A DNA stretch of 64,000 nucleotides from [Flexibacter] sp. ATCC 35103 (GCF_001975985.1 NZ_MTQF01000003.1:369385-433384), one strand, 5' to 3'; shown: positions 8,626 to 17,685, numbered from the stretch's first letter. A program made the numbers and translations. The notes: generated from the letters alone by a model not told the origin.

Positions 8626-9528
8626 TTAAACCCAATCAATTGGATTTTCTAACACATTTACCAATTTTTCCTCTTCGCTTCCGGCTTCTGCATGATGATC
8701 ATAAACCCATTGCACATGCGGAGGCAAGCTCATCAAAATACTCTCAATTCTTCCGTTGGTTTTTAAACCGAATAAAGTTCCTTTGTCATGAACAAGGTTA
8801 AACTCAACATAACGACCACGACGAATTTCCTGCCAGTTTCTGTTTTCCGGAGTATATTCTAAATTTTTTCTTCTTTCCACAATCGGAACATAGGCTTCAA
8901 GGAAACTGTTTCCAACTTCGGTTACGAAATTGTACCAATCGTCCATTGACATTTGCTCATTTGCTTTGCAATAATCAAAGAATAAACCACCAATTCCGCG
9001 TGCTTCGTTTCTGTGTGCATTCCAGAAATAAGCGTCGCATTGTTTTTTATATTTTGGATAAAATTCTGGATTATGTTTATCGCAAGCCATTTTACACGTT
9101 TGATGAAAGTGTTTTGCATCTTCCTCAAACAAATAATAAGGCGTTAAATCCTGTCCGCCGCCAAACCATTGTTCGATCACTTTTCCGGATTCATCATACA
9201 TTTCAAAATATCGCCAATTAGCATGCACAGTTGGAACCATTGGGTTTTTAGGATGTAAAACCAAACTTAATCCGCAGGCAAAGAAATCAGCTTCACCAAC
9301 GCCAAACATCTTTTGCATCGCTTCCGGTAATTTTCCGTGAACGGCTGAATTGTTTACACCGCCTTTTTCGAAAACATTTCCATTTTCTATAACGCGTGTT
9401 CTTCCGCCGCCGCCTTCAGGACGTTTCCAAAGATCTTCGCGGAATTTTGTAGTTCCGTCAACAGCTTCTAATCCGGCACAAATTTGATCTTGTAATTTTT
9501 GTATGTATGCGTAAAATTTATCTTTCAT
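8626..9528 (-). CDS. hemF: Oxygen-dependent coproporphyrinogen III oxidase
   Basis: Oxidatively decarboxylates coproporphyrinogen III to protoporphyrinogen IX, using O2. The start chosen is 9528 (MKDKFYAYIQKLQDQICAGL); the upstream extension has no family resemblance. The length of 300 residues is normal. Family signatures include DLWKRPEGGGGRTRV, VHANWRYFE, the WFGGGQDLTPYY loop and RRGRYVEFNLVHDKGT. The start overlaps the end of the acetyltransferase gene by 11 bases, so they are translationally coupled. RAYT-1 repeats begin right after the stop. Confidence 0.96.
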   Translation of the reverse strand: MKDKFYAYIQKLQDQICAGLEAVDGTTKFREDLWKRPEGGGGRTRVIENGNVFEKGGVNNSAVHGKLPEAMQKMFGVGEADFFACGLSLVLHPKNPMVPTVHANWRYFEMYDESGKVIEQWFGGGQDLTPYYLFEEDAKHFHQTCKMACDKHNPEFYPKYKKQCDAYFWNAHRNEARGIGGLFFDYCKANEQMSMDDWYNFVTEVGNSFLEAYVPIVERRKNLEYTPENRNWQEIRRGRYVEFNLVHDKGTLFGLKTNGRIESILMSLPPHVQWVYDHHAEAGSEEEKLVNVLENPIDWV

Positions 9529-10069
9529 CGTTATTATATTCTGATTTGAGCAATCCAAAGTAAACAGTGTTTTGCAATTCGCCGTCACCATTTCTAAATT
9601 CGTCTCGTAAAATTCCTTCTTGTTTAAAATTATGTTTCAATGCAATTCTTTGGCTTGCCAAATTAATTTCTGAGGTACATATAAAAACCTTGTTTAGCAT
9701 TAATTTATTGAAACAAAAATCAAGTGCATGAGAAACCATTTCTGAAGTGATTCCTTTTCCTTGGTAATCTTCATCAATAAAATAACCTAATTCGCATTTA
9801 GAAATACGGTAATCTATGGTTTTAACACACAAATAACCAATTAAAGCATTGGTTGTTATATCTCTCGCGTAAAAATGATAACCGTCTTTGTTCTTCTCTT
9901 TGTCAAGACTAACTTTTAAAAAGTTCTGTGCTTTCTTTAGAGAATCAGAATTGGCCAGCGTAACAGGGAAAGTTTTCCCAATATAACTTTTGTTCTTTTC
10001 GATGAGGTTGTAAAACTCTTCCGGAAGAATGTTGGCAATTATTTCTATTTTCCAATCTGTAAAACTCAT
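9518..10069 (-). CDS. GNAT acetyltransferase (RimJ/RimL type)
   Basis: A 183-residue GNAT-fold protein. The sequence KCELGYFIDEDYQGKGITSEMV carries the acetyl-CoA pyrophosphate-binding Q-x-x-G-x-(G/A) loop (QGKGIT). The later NLASQRIALKHNFKQEGILRDE is the hallmark of RimJ/RimL N-terminal or amino-acid acetyltransferases. The substrate cannot be told. It is embedded in the heme operon, two bases after the small unknown gene and overlapping hemF by 11 bases. Confidence 0.88.
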   Translation of the reverse strand: MSFTDWKIEIIANILPEEFYNLIEKNKSYIGKTFPVTLANSDSLKKAQNFLKVSLDKEKNKDGYHFYARDITTNALIGYLCVKTIDYRISKCELGYFIDEDYQGKGITSEMVSHALDFCFNKLMLNKVFICTSEINLASQRIALKHNFKQEGILRDEFRNGDGELQNTVYFGLLKSEYNNDER

Positions 10070-10071
10070 TT

Positions 10072-10449
10072 TTATTTTTTTTTAGCCGAAGCAATTTTAG
10101 CATTTATTCCAAATGAAAAAACCTTGCTTTCCTGCTGGATGTATTGGTAGATGGCAAGGGCCTTTGATAGAAAATCAAATTGTTTTTCATGGGATAAGCC
10201 TATTAAAATATCTGCAAATTCCTCCTGTTGATTCCAGTCGAGATGACATCTTTGCAATAAAAGAATCAACTCTTCTTCAGGGATTTCAATCGTTCTTTCT
10301 AAGCTTAAACCAAAATTTTTAAGTTGCTCATCGATAAGGATTGTATCTTCGGCATTCCAAAACTTTGGAACAAAAATTAACGCATGCAAAGTTCGTAGCG
10401 TGTTTTCTATCCTAATACTTTCCTCGTCTCTTAAGCCTTTGTTGAGCAT
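10072..10449 (-). CDS. Small unknown protein in the heme operon
   Basis: A 125-residue soluble, mostly helical, Leu/Glu-rich protein that I do not recognise. It has no signal peptide, Cys motif or known domain. It begins five bases after the membrane-protein gene stop and ends two bases before the acetyltransferase start. It is therefore certainly part of the hemA-to-hemF transcription unit. The C-terminus ends in AKKK. Confidence 0.6.
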   Translation of the reverse strand: MLNKGLRDEESIRIENTLRTLHALIFVPKFWNAEDTILIDEQLKNFGLSLERTIEIPEEELILLLQRCHLDWNQQEEFADILIGLSHEKQFDFLSKALAIYQYIQQESKVFSFGINAKIASAKKK

Positions 10450-10454
10450 GATTT

Positions 10455-11150
10455 TTATCTTTTATTCGATTTAAACTTCTGACTGTATGTTGTTTTACTA
10501 AAGATTAATCTCTCTTCCTGAAAAGAATTGTTTTTATTTCTGCCAAAGTTTTTAATAGTCCGGTAGATAAAATACAAAACTGGCAACGAGTAATATATAA
10601 ATCCCATACATATTGGAACGTATGGTTTGTCTATGAATAATCCACTTGATTTTACAGTATCAAAATAATGGGATTTTTCTAAAAACTCATCTGTTAACCC
10701 AAATTTCGGAATTATTCCATTTGCAAAACATACAGCAAAAATTAAAAAGAAATAGAACATTGCTTTTGCTACAGATTTTCCTATTTGTAATGCCCGAATT
10801 TCTGGAGAAACATTAGAAAAAGCAAATCGCATTCGGTTTAAAACCGTCAACAAATAAATGTATAAAATATTTGTATTGATTACAGAGTGATGAAATGCTA
10901 ATGCAAATAATCCGTACATGGGGAAAAATACAAATAGGGATAGTTTTTTAGGCATAACCGCCATAAAAACTCCTGAATGTACCATAATAAACTCAAAAGC
11001 CATTAAAATAGCTAAATCATTAATCAAACTTACATTGTGTTGTTCCGGATGTAACCAAACCATCAAAAATACCGTCGCATAATACGCCTGAAAAGCATAT
11101 TCTATAAAAGAAAATGGAGAATTTCTGGTAAAGTTTATGTTTGCAAACAT
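10455..11150 (-). CDS. Polytopic membrane protein in the heme operon
   Basis: A 231-residue protein with about five or six hydrophobic spans (for example LINDLAILMAFEFIMVHSGV, LFVFFPMYGLFALAF, AMFYFFLIFAVCFANGI, IYYSLPVLYFIYR). The cytoplasmic tail is basic and Ser/Asn-rich. I do not recognise a family. Its place between hemE and hemF makes a role in porphyrin or heme handling, or in heme-dependent respiration, conceivable, but that is inference from position alone. Confidence 0.6.
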   Translation of the reverse strand: MFANINFTRNSPFSFIEYAFQAYYATVFLMVWLHPEQHNVSLINDLAILMAFEFIMVHSGVFMAVMPKKLSLFVFFPMYGLFALAFHHSVINTNILYIYLLTVLNRMRFAFSNVSPEIRALQIGKSVAKAMFYFFLIFAVCFANGIIPKFGLTDEFLEKSHYFDTVKSSGLFIDKPYVPICMGFIYYSLPVLYFIYRTIKNFGRNKNNSFQEERLIFSKTTYSQKFKSNKR

Positions 11151-11168
11151 TTAGGACATGGTTTTTTA

Positions 11169-11235
11169 AGTTTTCAGTCCCAGTCCCAGTTTTCAGTTTA
11201 AAATTAGACTGAAAACTGCGACTGAAAACTGAAAC
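11169..11235. repeat. CAGTCnCAGT intergenic repeat, copy 1
   Basis: The spacer between hemE and the membrane-protein gene is an imperfect inverted repeat. AGTTTTCAGTCCCAGTCCCAG on one side is answered by GACTGAAAACTGCGACTGAA on the other. The same CAGTC-based unit recurs at 18311-18382, so it is a dispersed element. Confidence 0.75.
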
Positions 11236-11240
11236 TATAT

Positions 11241-12266
11241 TTAGTTCCCGTATTCCTTAACCGCGTCAATAAACGCTTTTGCGTGATCTACAGGGATATT
11301 TGGTAAAATTCCGTGACCTAAATTTACAACATATTTATCTTTTCCGAACTCGTCGATCATTTCGTGAACCATTTTTTTGATGGTTGGAATTGGAGAAAGC
11401 AATCTTGACGGATCAAAGTTTCCTTGTAAAGTGATGTTTCCACCAGACAAATAACGAGCATTTCTAGCCGAACAAGTCCAGTCTACACCAAGTGCCGAAG
11501 CTCTACTTTTACCCATTTCGCCAAGAGCAAACCAACATCCTTTTCCGAAAACGATAACCGGAGCATGATCAGCCAAAGCTTCAACGATTTGGTTGATGTA
11601 TTTCCATGAGAATTCCTGATAATCAACCGGAGAAAGCATTCCTCCCCAAGAATCAAAAATCTGAACGGCATCAACACCCGCTTTTACTTTTTCTTTTAAG
11701 TATAAAATAGTAGTGTCTGTAATTTTTTGTAATAATGTATGTGCTGCAGCAGGGTTTGAGAAACAAAATCCTTTTGCAGTATCAAAACTTTTTGAACCTT
11801 TTCCTTCAACAGCATAACAGAAAATTGTCCAAGGAGAACCGGCGAAACCAATTAATGGTACTTCGTCATTCAACATTTCTTTAGTCAATTTAATAGCATC
11901 CATTACATAACCTAAACTTTCCTGAATATCCGGAACGTAAACTCTATGAACATCTGCTAATGAACGAATTGGGTTTGGTAAAAACGGACCAAAATTCTCT
12001 TTCATTAAAACTTCGATTCCCATTGCTTGCGGAACAACCAAGATATCCGAGAATAAAATCGCAGCATCCGGAGCAATTCTACGAATAGGCTGAACAGTAA
12101 TTTCAGCAGCTAATTCAGGAGTTTGACAACGAGTGAAGAAATCGTATTTATCACGTAAAGCGATAAATTCCGGTAAATATCTTCCGGCTTGACGCATCAT
12201 CCATACTGGCGGACGTTGAACAGTTTCTCCTTTTAATGCTTTTAAAAATAGGTCGTTTTTTAACAT
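11241..12266 (-). CDS. hemE: Uroporphyrinogen decarboxylase
   Basis: Removes four acetate carboxyls from uroporphyrinogen III to give coproporphyrinogen III. The 341-residue protein has the diagnostic N-terminal motif [17 protein letters not shown] (about residues 18-34). [16 protein letters not shown] and the C-terminal [19 protein letters not shown] are also present. It follows hemD across a 60-base spacer carrying a strong palindrome (12282-12314), so expression relative to hemACD may be tuned by that hairpin. Confidence 0.97.
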   Translation of the reverse strand: MLKNDLFLKALKGETVQRPPVWMMRQAGRYLPEFIALRDKYDFFTRCQTPELAAEITVQPIRRIAPDAAILFSDILVVPQAMGIEVLMKENFGPFLPNPIRSLADVHRVYVPDIQESLGYVMDAIKLTKEMLNDEVPLIGFAGSPWTIFCYAVEGKGSKSFDTAKGFCFSNPAAAHTLLQKITDTTILYLKEKVKAGVDAVQIFDSWGGMLSPVDYQEFSWKYINQIVEALADHAPVIVFGKGCWFALGEMGKSRASALGVDWTCSARNARYLSGGNITLQGNFDPSRLLSPIPTIKKMVHEMIDEFGKDKYVVNLGHGILPNIPVDHAKAFIDAVKEYGN

Positions 12267-12281
12267 GAGTTTCTATATTTT

Positions 12282-12314
12282 AAACCCGACAGGTTTTTAA
12301 ACCCTGTCGGGTTT
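12282..12314. repeat. Intercistronic palindrome between hemD and hemE
   Basis: A perfect 12-bp stem, AAACCCGACAGG (12282-12293) with CCTGTCGGGTTT (12303-12314), and a 9-base loop. On the minus strand (direction of the operon) no proper U run follows, so it reads more as a REP-like or mRNA-stability element, possibly an attenuator, than a full terminator. Confidence 0.75.
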
Positions 12315-12325
12315 CTTTGTTATCG

Positions 12326-12991
12326 TTATTTATATTCATTAATTACATCTTCGATTACGTCTTCAACCGTAGGCTGATCTGCTATGATGATGTTTTTGGT
12401 AATTTTATCTAAAGCTTCTGCAGTTGTTTCTCCTATGCAAAAGCACTTTTCTTTCTTGATTGTATTGTCTTTCAAATAACTTTCAACGCCAGAAGGACTA
12501 AAGAATAGAATTCCGTCAATGGCAGTTTTTATCTTCTGAGGTGTTAATGAGGTATCATAAACCTGAATTTCATTCAATTTCACATCAGCATCTTTTAATG
12601 CTTTTGGCAACGTTTCTCTACGAAGGTTTCCGCTAAAAAAAGTATAGCTTTCGCTGCGGTAAATCAAAGTGATGATTTCGGCTAAATCTGATGCATATCC
12701 GGTGTAAGCAACAACATTAAACCCGCTTTCAGATAAAAGAATCTTAGTTTTTAAACCCACGCAAAAAACATTTTTACTTTTCAGTTTTTCTGATTCCGGA
12801 TGAGATAAAACGCTATGAACTGCATTCTGACTTGTAAAAATTAGATTTTCGTTGAGGTCTTTTAGTTCGAAAGGTTTGTTTTGAGTTTGAATAAAATCAG
12901 CTTCGATAACTTCAATATTGGCTTTTACCAATGCTTGTTTTTGTTCGCCTGATAGCTTTTTTGTAGATAATATTTGAATTGATTTACTCAT
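12326..12991 (-). CDS. hemD: Uroporphyrinogen-III synthase
   Basis: Closes and inverts ring D of hydroxymethylbilane to give uroporphyrinogen III. The 221-residue protein belongs to a poorly conserved family. The supporting features are the LIFTSQNAVHSVLSH segment, IQVYDTSLTPQKI, the ILFFSPSGVESYLK turn and CFCIGETTAEAL. Its start codon overlaps the hemC stop by one base (TAATG), which together with its place between hemC and hemE makes the call safe. Confidence 0.93.
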   Translation of the reverse strand: MSKSIQILSTKKLSGEQKQALVKANIEVIEADFIQTQNKPFELKDLNENLIFTSQNAVHSVLSHPESEKLKSKNVFCVGLKTKILLSESGFNVVAYTGYASDLAEIITLIYRSESYTFFSGNLRRETLPKALKDADVKLNEIQVYDTSLTPQKIKTAIDGILFFSPSGVESYLKDNTIKKEKCFCIGETTAEALDKITKNIIIADQPTVEDVIEDVINEYK

Positions 12992-13914
12992 TATTTTTTT
13001 AAAGATTCTTTAATAAATGCCATCAATTCGGTTCCGCCGTTATTCAGAATTTCCTGAGCAGCGAAGAAACCTAGTTTTTTCCATTCTGAAATATCAACTG
13101 TTTTGTCAATTTCTAGTTTTTGTTTTCCATCAATAGAAAGCAAAACGCCTTGAAAATGCAAAGTGTCTTCGTCTTCATTATAATTTACTAACGCTCCAAT
13201 TGGCGCCGTACAACCGCCTTCAAGCGTTCTTAGAAACTGACGTTCTATATAGGTACAAATCTCAGTTTCGATATGGTTTAGTTGTGAAAGTGCGTCTAAA
13301 GTATAATTGTCATTTTCCATTGCCACAACTAGCATTGCGCCTTGAGCCGGTGCCGGAATCATCCAATCAAGATCTATGTAATTTCCTGGTTTCAGGTTAA
13401 TGCGCTCTAAACCTGCAGCGGCAAAAACAGCTCCGTCCCAATTATTGTCTTGTAGTTTTTGCATACGTGTGTTTACGTTTCCGCGTAAATCAACTACGGT
13501 ATGATTAGGATATTTGTTAAACCATTGCGCCTGACGACGTAAACTTCCGGTTGCAATCGTACTTGGATTGGCAAAATCAGGATTTCCTTTATGAACTAAA
13601 ATGTCCAGAACATTGGCTCTTTCTAAAACCGCCGCCTGAACAATACCTTTTGGTAAAGCTGTTGGAACATCTTTCATCGAATGTACCGCAATATCAATAC
13701 TGCCATTAATCATGGCAATGTCTAAGGTTTTAGTAAAGATTCCGGTAATACCAAGTTCGTAAAGAGGTTTGTCAAGAATAATATCTCCTGTAGATTTTAC
13801 CGCAACAATTTCGGTTTTATAACCTAAGTCGTTTAGTTTTTTTTCGACAGTATGTGCTTGCCAAAGTGCTAATTCGCTATCGCGAGTTCCAATTCTGATT
13901 GTTTTTTCAGCCAT
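12991..13914 (-). CDS. hemC: Hydroxymethylbilane synthase (porphobilinogen deaminase)
   Basis: Polymerises four porphobilinogens into the linear hydroxymethylbilane. The 307-residue protein has IRIGTRDSELALWQA at the N-terminus and HSMKDVPT with the catalytic Asp82. ATGSLRRQAQ and VDLRGNVNTR contribute the substrate-binding arginines. LEGGCTAPIGA carries the dipyrromethane-cofactor Cys235. The gene sits between hemA and hemD. A 20-bp inverted repeat fills the hemA-hemC spacer. Confidence 0.97.
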   Translation of the reverse strand: MAEKTIRIGTRDSELALWQAHTVEKKLNDLGYKTEIVAVKSTGDIILDKPLYELGITGIFTKTLDIAMINGSIDIAVHSMKDVPTALPKGIVQAAVLERANVLDILVHKGNPDFANPSTIATGSLRRQAQWFNKYPNHTVVDLRGNVNTRMQKLQDNNWDGAVFAAAGLERINLKPGNYIDLDWMIPAPAQGAMLVVAMENDNYTLDALSQLNHIETEICTYIERQFLRTLEGGCTAPIGALVNYNEDEDTLHFQGVLLSIDGKQKLEIDKTVDISEWKKLGFFAAQEILNNGGTELMAFIKESLKK

Positions 13915-13930
13915 GTTTTACTTTTTTCCC

Positions 13931-14006
13931 ACCATATAAGTTATATAAGTAAATTTAAGCAATGCGTAAACAACTATATTAAATGAACTTATATAACTTA
14001 TATGGT
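13931..14006. repeat. 20-bp perfect inverted repeat in the hemA-hemC spacer
   Basis: ACCATATAAGTTATATAAGT (13931-13950) is answered by its exact reverse complement at 13987-14006, with a 36-base loop. Both arms are AT-rich and end in a GGT/ACC clamp. It lies wholly between two cotranscribed heme genes, so the mRNA should carry this large hairpin. Confidence 0.85.
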
Positions 14007-14022
14007 AGAAAGAGTTATGTTT

Positions 14023-15273
14023 TTAAGATGCTTTTATTTTAAAGACTTTTTCGATCCATTCGATACTTTCATCAACCATGGTATCGTCGTCTTTTAAATG
14101 ATTTGCGAAATGTGTAGTGATTTTCTGGATGATTCTGTTACTGATAATTTCAGCTTGAGCTTCATTAAAATCTGCAATTTTACGGCTTTGAAAATCCAAT
14201 TCTGAAACTTTAATAGCGTTCAGTTTTTCTTTCAAAGCATTAATAGTTGGAGCAAATTTGCGTCCTTTTGTCCAGGTTACGAATTCCTCTTTAACCTCTT
14301 CAATAATAGCTTCGGCAGCAGGAATATGTAATTTTCTGTTTTCAAGAGTTTCATCTGTCAATTGTGACAAATAATCCATATGAATCAACGTTACACCTTC
14401 TAATTCCTCTACGTTTTCATGAACGTTTTTCGGAATCGATAAATCCAGAATTAATAAAGGTTTCTTAAGATTCAAAATTGCTTTGTCAACCGTTGGGTTT
14501 TGAGCGCCTGTCGCGACAACTACAACATCAGCTTTTTGAAGTTCTAAATGTAACTCCGAATAATCTTTAACAATCAAATTTAGTTTTCCGGCTAATTTCT
14601 CCGCTTTATCCTTTGTTCTGTTTATTAAAGTAATATGTTCGTTCTTGGTATGCTTTACAAGATTTTCGCAAGTATTTCTTCCGATTTTTCCTGTTCCAAA
14701 AAGTAAAATATTTTTATTGCCAATATCTTCTACATTTTTAATAATGTATTGGACCGATGCAAAAGAAACAGATGTTGCTCCGGAACTAATCTCCGTTTCA
14801 TTCTTGATCTTTTTGCTCGCCTGAATCACGGCATTTACCAATCTTTCTAAGAATGCATTTGAAAGACCCATAGATTTTGAATGTGCAAAACTGGTCTTAA
14901 TTTGAGATATAATCTCAAAATCGCCTAAGATCTGACTGTCTAAACCAGTTCCTACGCGAAACATATGACTAATAGCTTCTTGATTTTTATAAACAAAACC
15001 AACTTTCTGAAAAGCATCAACAGAACCGTTGCTGTTATCACAAATTAGTTTTATTAATTGAAATGGATGTTCTGCAAAACCGTAAATCTCGGTTCTGTTG
15101 CAGGTCGAAGTGACAATCAAACTTTCTATTCCTTCTTCTTTAGCCTGTTCCAACAAACGCGTTTTTGCAATTGCATCCAAACTAAATTTACCTCTTACCT
15201 CAGCATCAGCTTTTTTATAACTCAAACCAACTGAGTAAAAATAAAGATGTTTAGGTACGTTATTGTTTTCCAT
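14023..15273 (-). CDS. hemA: Glutamyl-tRNA reductase
   Basis: NADPH-dependent reduction of glutamyl-tRNA to glutamate-1-semialdehyde, the first and usually regulated step of C5 heme synthesis. The start is set at 15273 (MENNNVPKHLYFYSVGLSYK); the frame extends to 15309 without family resemblance. The 416-residue protein has catalytic Cys58 in TSTCNRTEIYGF, the sequence GLDSQILGDFEI and the NADPH loop LLFGTGKIGRNT. It heads the hem operon. A TAATTTTG -7-like element lies on the minus strand at 15298-15305, just upstream. Confidence 0.96.
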   Translation of the reverse strand: MENNNVPKHLYFYSVGLSYKKADAEVRGKFSLDAIAKTRLLEQAKEEGIESLIVTSTCNRTEIYGFAEHPFQLIKLICDNSNGSVDAFQKVGFVYKNQEAISHMFRVGTGLDSQILGDFEIISQIKTSFAHSKSMGLSNAFLERLVNAVIQASKKIKNETEISSGATSVSFASVQYIIKNVEDIGNKNILLFGTGKIGRNTCENLVKHTKNEHITLINRTKDKAEKLAGKLNLIVKDYSELHLELQKADVVVVATGAQNPTVDKAILNLKKPLLILDLSIPKNVHENVEELEGVTLIHMDYLSQLTDETLENRKLHIPAAEAIIEEVKEEFVTWTKGRKFAPTINALKEKLNAIKVSELDFQSRKIADFNEAQAEIISNRIIQKITTHFANHLKDDDTMVDESIEWIEKVFKIKAS

Positions 15274-15399
15274 AAATTCACTTTCATAAAAGTGCAACAA
15301 AATTATCACTATAGTCTTTATAAAAGTAACGCTGAAAGTACTTTTTGTATCGCTGCATGTTTTTTTGTTTGTAAAGGTCTGTTTTTATGCAAAAAGAAG

Positions 15400-15407
15400 T
15401 ACTTTTG
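15400..15407 (+). promoter_or_regulatory. Candidate -7 element for the AraC-type regulator
   Basis: TACTTTTG matches the Bacteroidota TAnnTTTG -7 consensus. A good -33 TTTG at the right distance is not visible. It would give a leader of roughly 90 bases ahead of the ATG at 15501. Confidence 0.35.
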
Positions 15408-15500
15408 TAGCAAAATCAACTCGTTAGAAATGATTTGTTTAGAGTGATTCTAAATAACATTTTCCAAATGTCTTGATTTTTGTTCTAAAAAAATATCGCT

Positions 15501-16373
15501 ATGAGTTCTCAGGAAATTATTAAAATTGAAGACGACTTTACGCTTATCCGTTTTCAAAATGACAGTTTAGAACCTTTTTCTGCGCAACGCGAAATTGGTA
15601 GTGGCCTGATACAGTTTCACTTCGGAATAAAAGGAAATGCAAAATTCTTGTTCAATCAGGGTAATTATGCTTTAGAATTGAAAGAAGAAAAATCGTTGCT
15701 TTTATATAATCCGCAGAAAGAATTACCATTGAATTTAGAGTTGGCTCCAAATTCCTGGGTAATCTCTGTAATTGTTTCGATTAAGAAATTTCACGCGTTG
15801 TTTTCTGCAGAAGCAGACTATATTACTTTTTTAAGTCCGGATAATAAAGACAAAAAGTATTATAACGAAGGAAATATTAGTCCGTCGATGGCGATTGTTT
15901 TGAGTCAACTGTTTCATTATAACTTACATCCGTCTATAAAAAACCTTTATTATAAAGGAAAAGGATACGAATTGCTGAGTTTATATTTTAACAGAACCGA
16001 AGATCCAAATGCAGAACAATGTCCGTTTTTGATTGATGAAGATAACGTTCTAAAAATCAGAAAAGCCAAAGAAATTATTATCGCGAATATGGCCGAACCT
16101 CCGGGATTACAGGAATTGGCAGATGAAATTGGTTTGAATTTGAAGAAACTTAAAATGGGTTTCAAACAAATTTACGGCGACACGGTTTATGGATTTCTAT
16201 TTGATTATAAAATGGATTTCGCACGAAAACTATTAGACAGCGGATCTTATAATGTAAACGAAGTAGGGTTGAAGATTGGTTATAGTACGGGAAGTCACTT
16301 TATAGCGGCTTTCAAGAAAAAGTTTGCCACAACTCCTAAAAAATATTTGATGTCAATTAATACGAATGTTTAG
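15501..16373 (+). CDS. AraC/XylS-family transcriptional regulator
   Basis: A 290-residue regulator. The N-terminal 170 residues form an effector or dimer domain (IGSGLIQFHFGIKGNAKFLF) of the PchR-like kind. The C-terminal two-helix-turn-helix domain includes LQELADEIGLNLKKLKMGFKQ. It then continues with VNEVGLKIGYSTGSHFIAAFKKKF. The gene is divergent from hemA and directly upstream of hemH. This position makes it a natural candidate to control the heme genes in response to iron, heme or a siderophore. That is inference from position. Confidence 0.88.
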   Translation: MSSQEIIKIEDDFTLIRFQNDSLEPFSAQREIGSGLIQFHFGIKGNAKFLFNQGNYALELKEEKSLLLYNPQKELPLNLELAPNSWVISVIVSIKKFHALFSAEADYITFLSPDNKDKKYYNEGNISPSMAIVLSQLFHYNLHPSIKNLYYKGKGYELLSLYFNRTEDPNAEQCPFLIDEDNVLKIRKAKEIIIANMAEPPGLQELADEIGLNLKKLKMGFKQIYGDTVYGFLFDYKMDFARKLLDSGSYNVNEVGLKIGYSTGSHFIAAFKKKFATTPKKYLMSINTNV

Positions 16374-16379
16374 TTTTTT

Positions 16380-16446
16380 TTCACCACAAATTTCACGAAT
16401 TAGCACAAATTAAAAAATCTGCTAGATCTGCTAAATCTGCGTGAAA
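16380..16446. repeat. ATTTCACGAATTAGCACAAATT-type intergenic repeat
   Basis: After the regulator stop, the sequence runs CACCACAAATTTCACGAATT and then repeats of CTGCTAGATCTGCTAAATCTGCG. The same kind of text starts at the right edge of the window (GCCACGAATTTCACAAA) and, degraded, at 28565-28655. It is a dispersed noncoding repeat. Confidence 0.55.
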
Positions 16447-16538
16447 AACTATAACAAAATTCAATAGAGAATCGATTTTCGATATTCAACAATAAATAAA
16501 AAATAATAATTATCATATTTCTAAAAAGTTACATACAA

Positions 16539-16546
16539 TACTTTTG
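16539..16546 (+). promoter_or_regulatory. hemH: Candidate -7 element for hemH
   Basis: TACTTTTG, 64 bases before the hemH ATG, matches TAnnTTTG. A TTTC at 16518-16521 is a poor -33 candidate. A short tandem of AAAGCCCAAAGCTTAAAGCCTAAAGC units lies between it and the start codon. Confidence 0.4.
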
Positions 16547-16609
16547 ACGAAAATTTAAAAAACAAATGCTTAAAGCCCAAAGCTTAAAGCCTAAAGCAAT
16601 AAAATTATA

Positions 16610-17623
16610 ATGAAAGGCGTATTATTAGTAAACTTAGGATCTCCGGAAAGTCCAACACCAAAAGATGTAAAACCATACTTAGACGAATTTTTAATGGATA
16701 AATACGTGATCGATGTTCCGTATTTATTGAGAGCTTTGTTAGTTCGTGGTATTATTTTAAGAAAAAGACCAGAAGAATCAGCACATGCTTACGCGAAAAT
16801 TTGGTGGGATGAAGGTTCTCCGTTAGTAGTACTTTCTGAAAGAATGCAAAAGAAAGTACAACCTTTAGTAAATGTTCCGGTTGCTTTAGCAATGCGTTAC
16901 GGAAGCATGACGATCGAAAAAGGACTTCAGGAATTACATGATAAAGGAGTTACTGAGGTATTACTTTTCCCGTTATATCCACAATATGCAATGGCTTCGA
17001 CTTTGACTATTTTAGTAAAAGCAGAAGAAATTCGTAAAAAGAAATTCCCTCAAATGACTTTTACTGATGTTCCAGCGTTTTATAACAAACCGGATTACAT
17101 CAAGAATTTGGCAGATTCGATTCAGAAAAATTTAGTTGGTTTTGATTACGATCATTTATTATTCTCGTATCACGGAATTCCGGAACGTCATATCCGCAAA
17201 ACCGATGTAACAAAATCGCATTGTAAAATTGATGGTTCTTGTTGTAATACTCCATCGCCGGCACATGATTTTTGTTACCGTCACCAATGTTATGAAACTA
17301 CAAAACAAGTGGTGAGACTATTAGGACTTCCTGAAGACAAATACAGTTTAACTTTTCAATCTCGTTTAGCTGGAGATAAATGGTTAGAACCTTATACCGA
17401 TGTTGAAATTGATAAAATGCCTGGAAAAGGAATCCGGAATTTAGCGGTTGTAACACCGGCTTTTGTATCTGATTGCTTAGAAACACTGGAAGAAATCGCC
17501 ATGCGCGCCAAAGAAGATTTTGAGAAGAACGGTGGAGAAAAATTCTTAGCAATTCCGTGTTTGAATGATGATGATGAATGGTGCCAGACAGTTGGAAATT
17601 GGATTAACGATTGGGCTAAATAG
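16610..17623 (+). CDS. hemH: Ferrochelatase
   Basis: Inserts Fe2+ into protoporphyrin IX, the last step of protoheme synthesis. The 337-residue protein begins KGVLLVNLGSPESPTPKDVK. The signature LLFSYHGIPERHIRK holds the catalytic His. The middle KSHCKIDGSCCNTP stretch and CYRHQCYETT are Cys-rich, as in ferrochelatases that bind a [2Fe-2S] cluster, though I cannot assign ligands. The later LTFQSRLAGDKWLEPYTD is also conserved. It is transcribed away from hemA and followed by hemJ. Confidence 0.96.
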   Translation: MKGVLLVNLGSPESPTPKDVKPYLDEFLMDKYVIDVPYLLRALLVRGIILRKRPEESAHAYAKIWWDEGSPLVVLSERMQKKVQPLVNVPVALAMRYGSMTIEKGLQELHDKGVTEVLLFPLYPQYAMASTLTILVKAEEIRKKKFPQMTFTDVPAFYNKPDYIKNLADSIQKNLVGFDYDHLLFSYHGIPERHIRKTDVTKSHCKIDGSCCNTPSPAHDFCYRHQCYETTKQVVRLLGLPEDKYSLTFQSRLAGDKWLEPYTDVEIDKMPGKGIRNLAVVTPAFVSDCLETLEEIAMRAKEDFEKNGGEKFLAIPCLNDDDEWCQTVGNWINDWAK

Positions 17624-17685
17624 AAAATAGAACAAAGAGTAAAGTAAAAAGACTTTATATTGGACGCATATTGTGACCAATAATA

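Noticed and set aside
8362..8801. Plus-strand reading frames of about 62 codons over the RAYT-1 array and the hemF 3' end
   Set aside because: They are built from palindromic repeat sequence or lie antisense to hemF, with no codon bias or start context.
12282..12314. A true rho-independent terminator between hemD and hemE
   Set aside because: The stem is strong but no U run follows in the direction of transcription, and hemE continues the operon.
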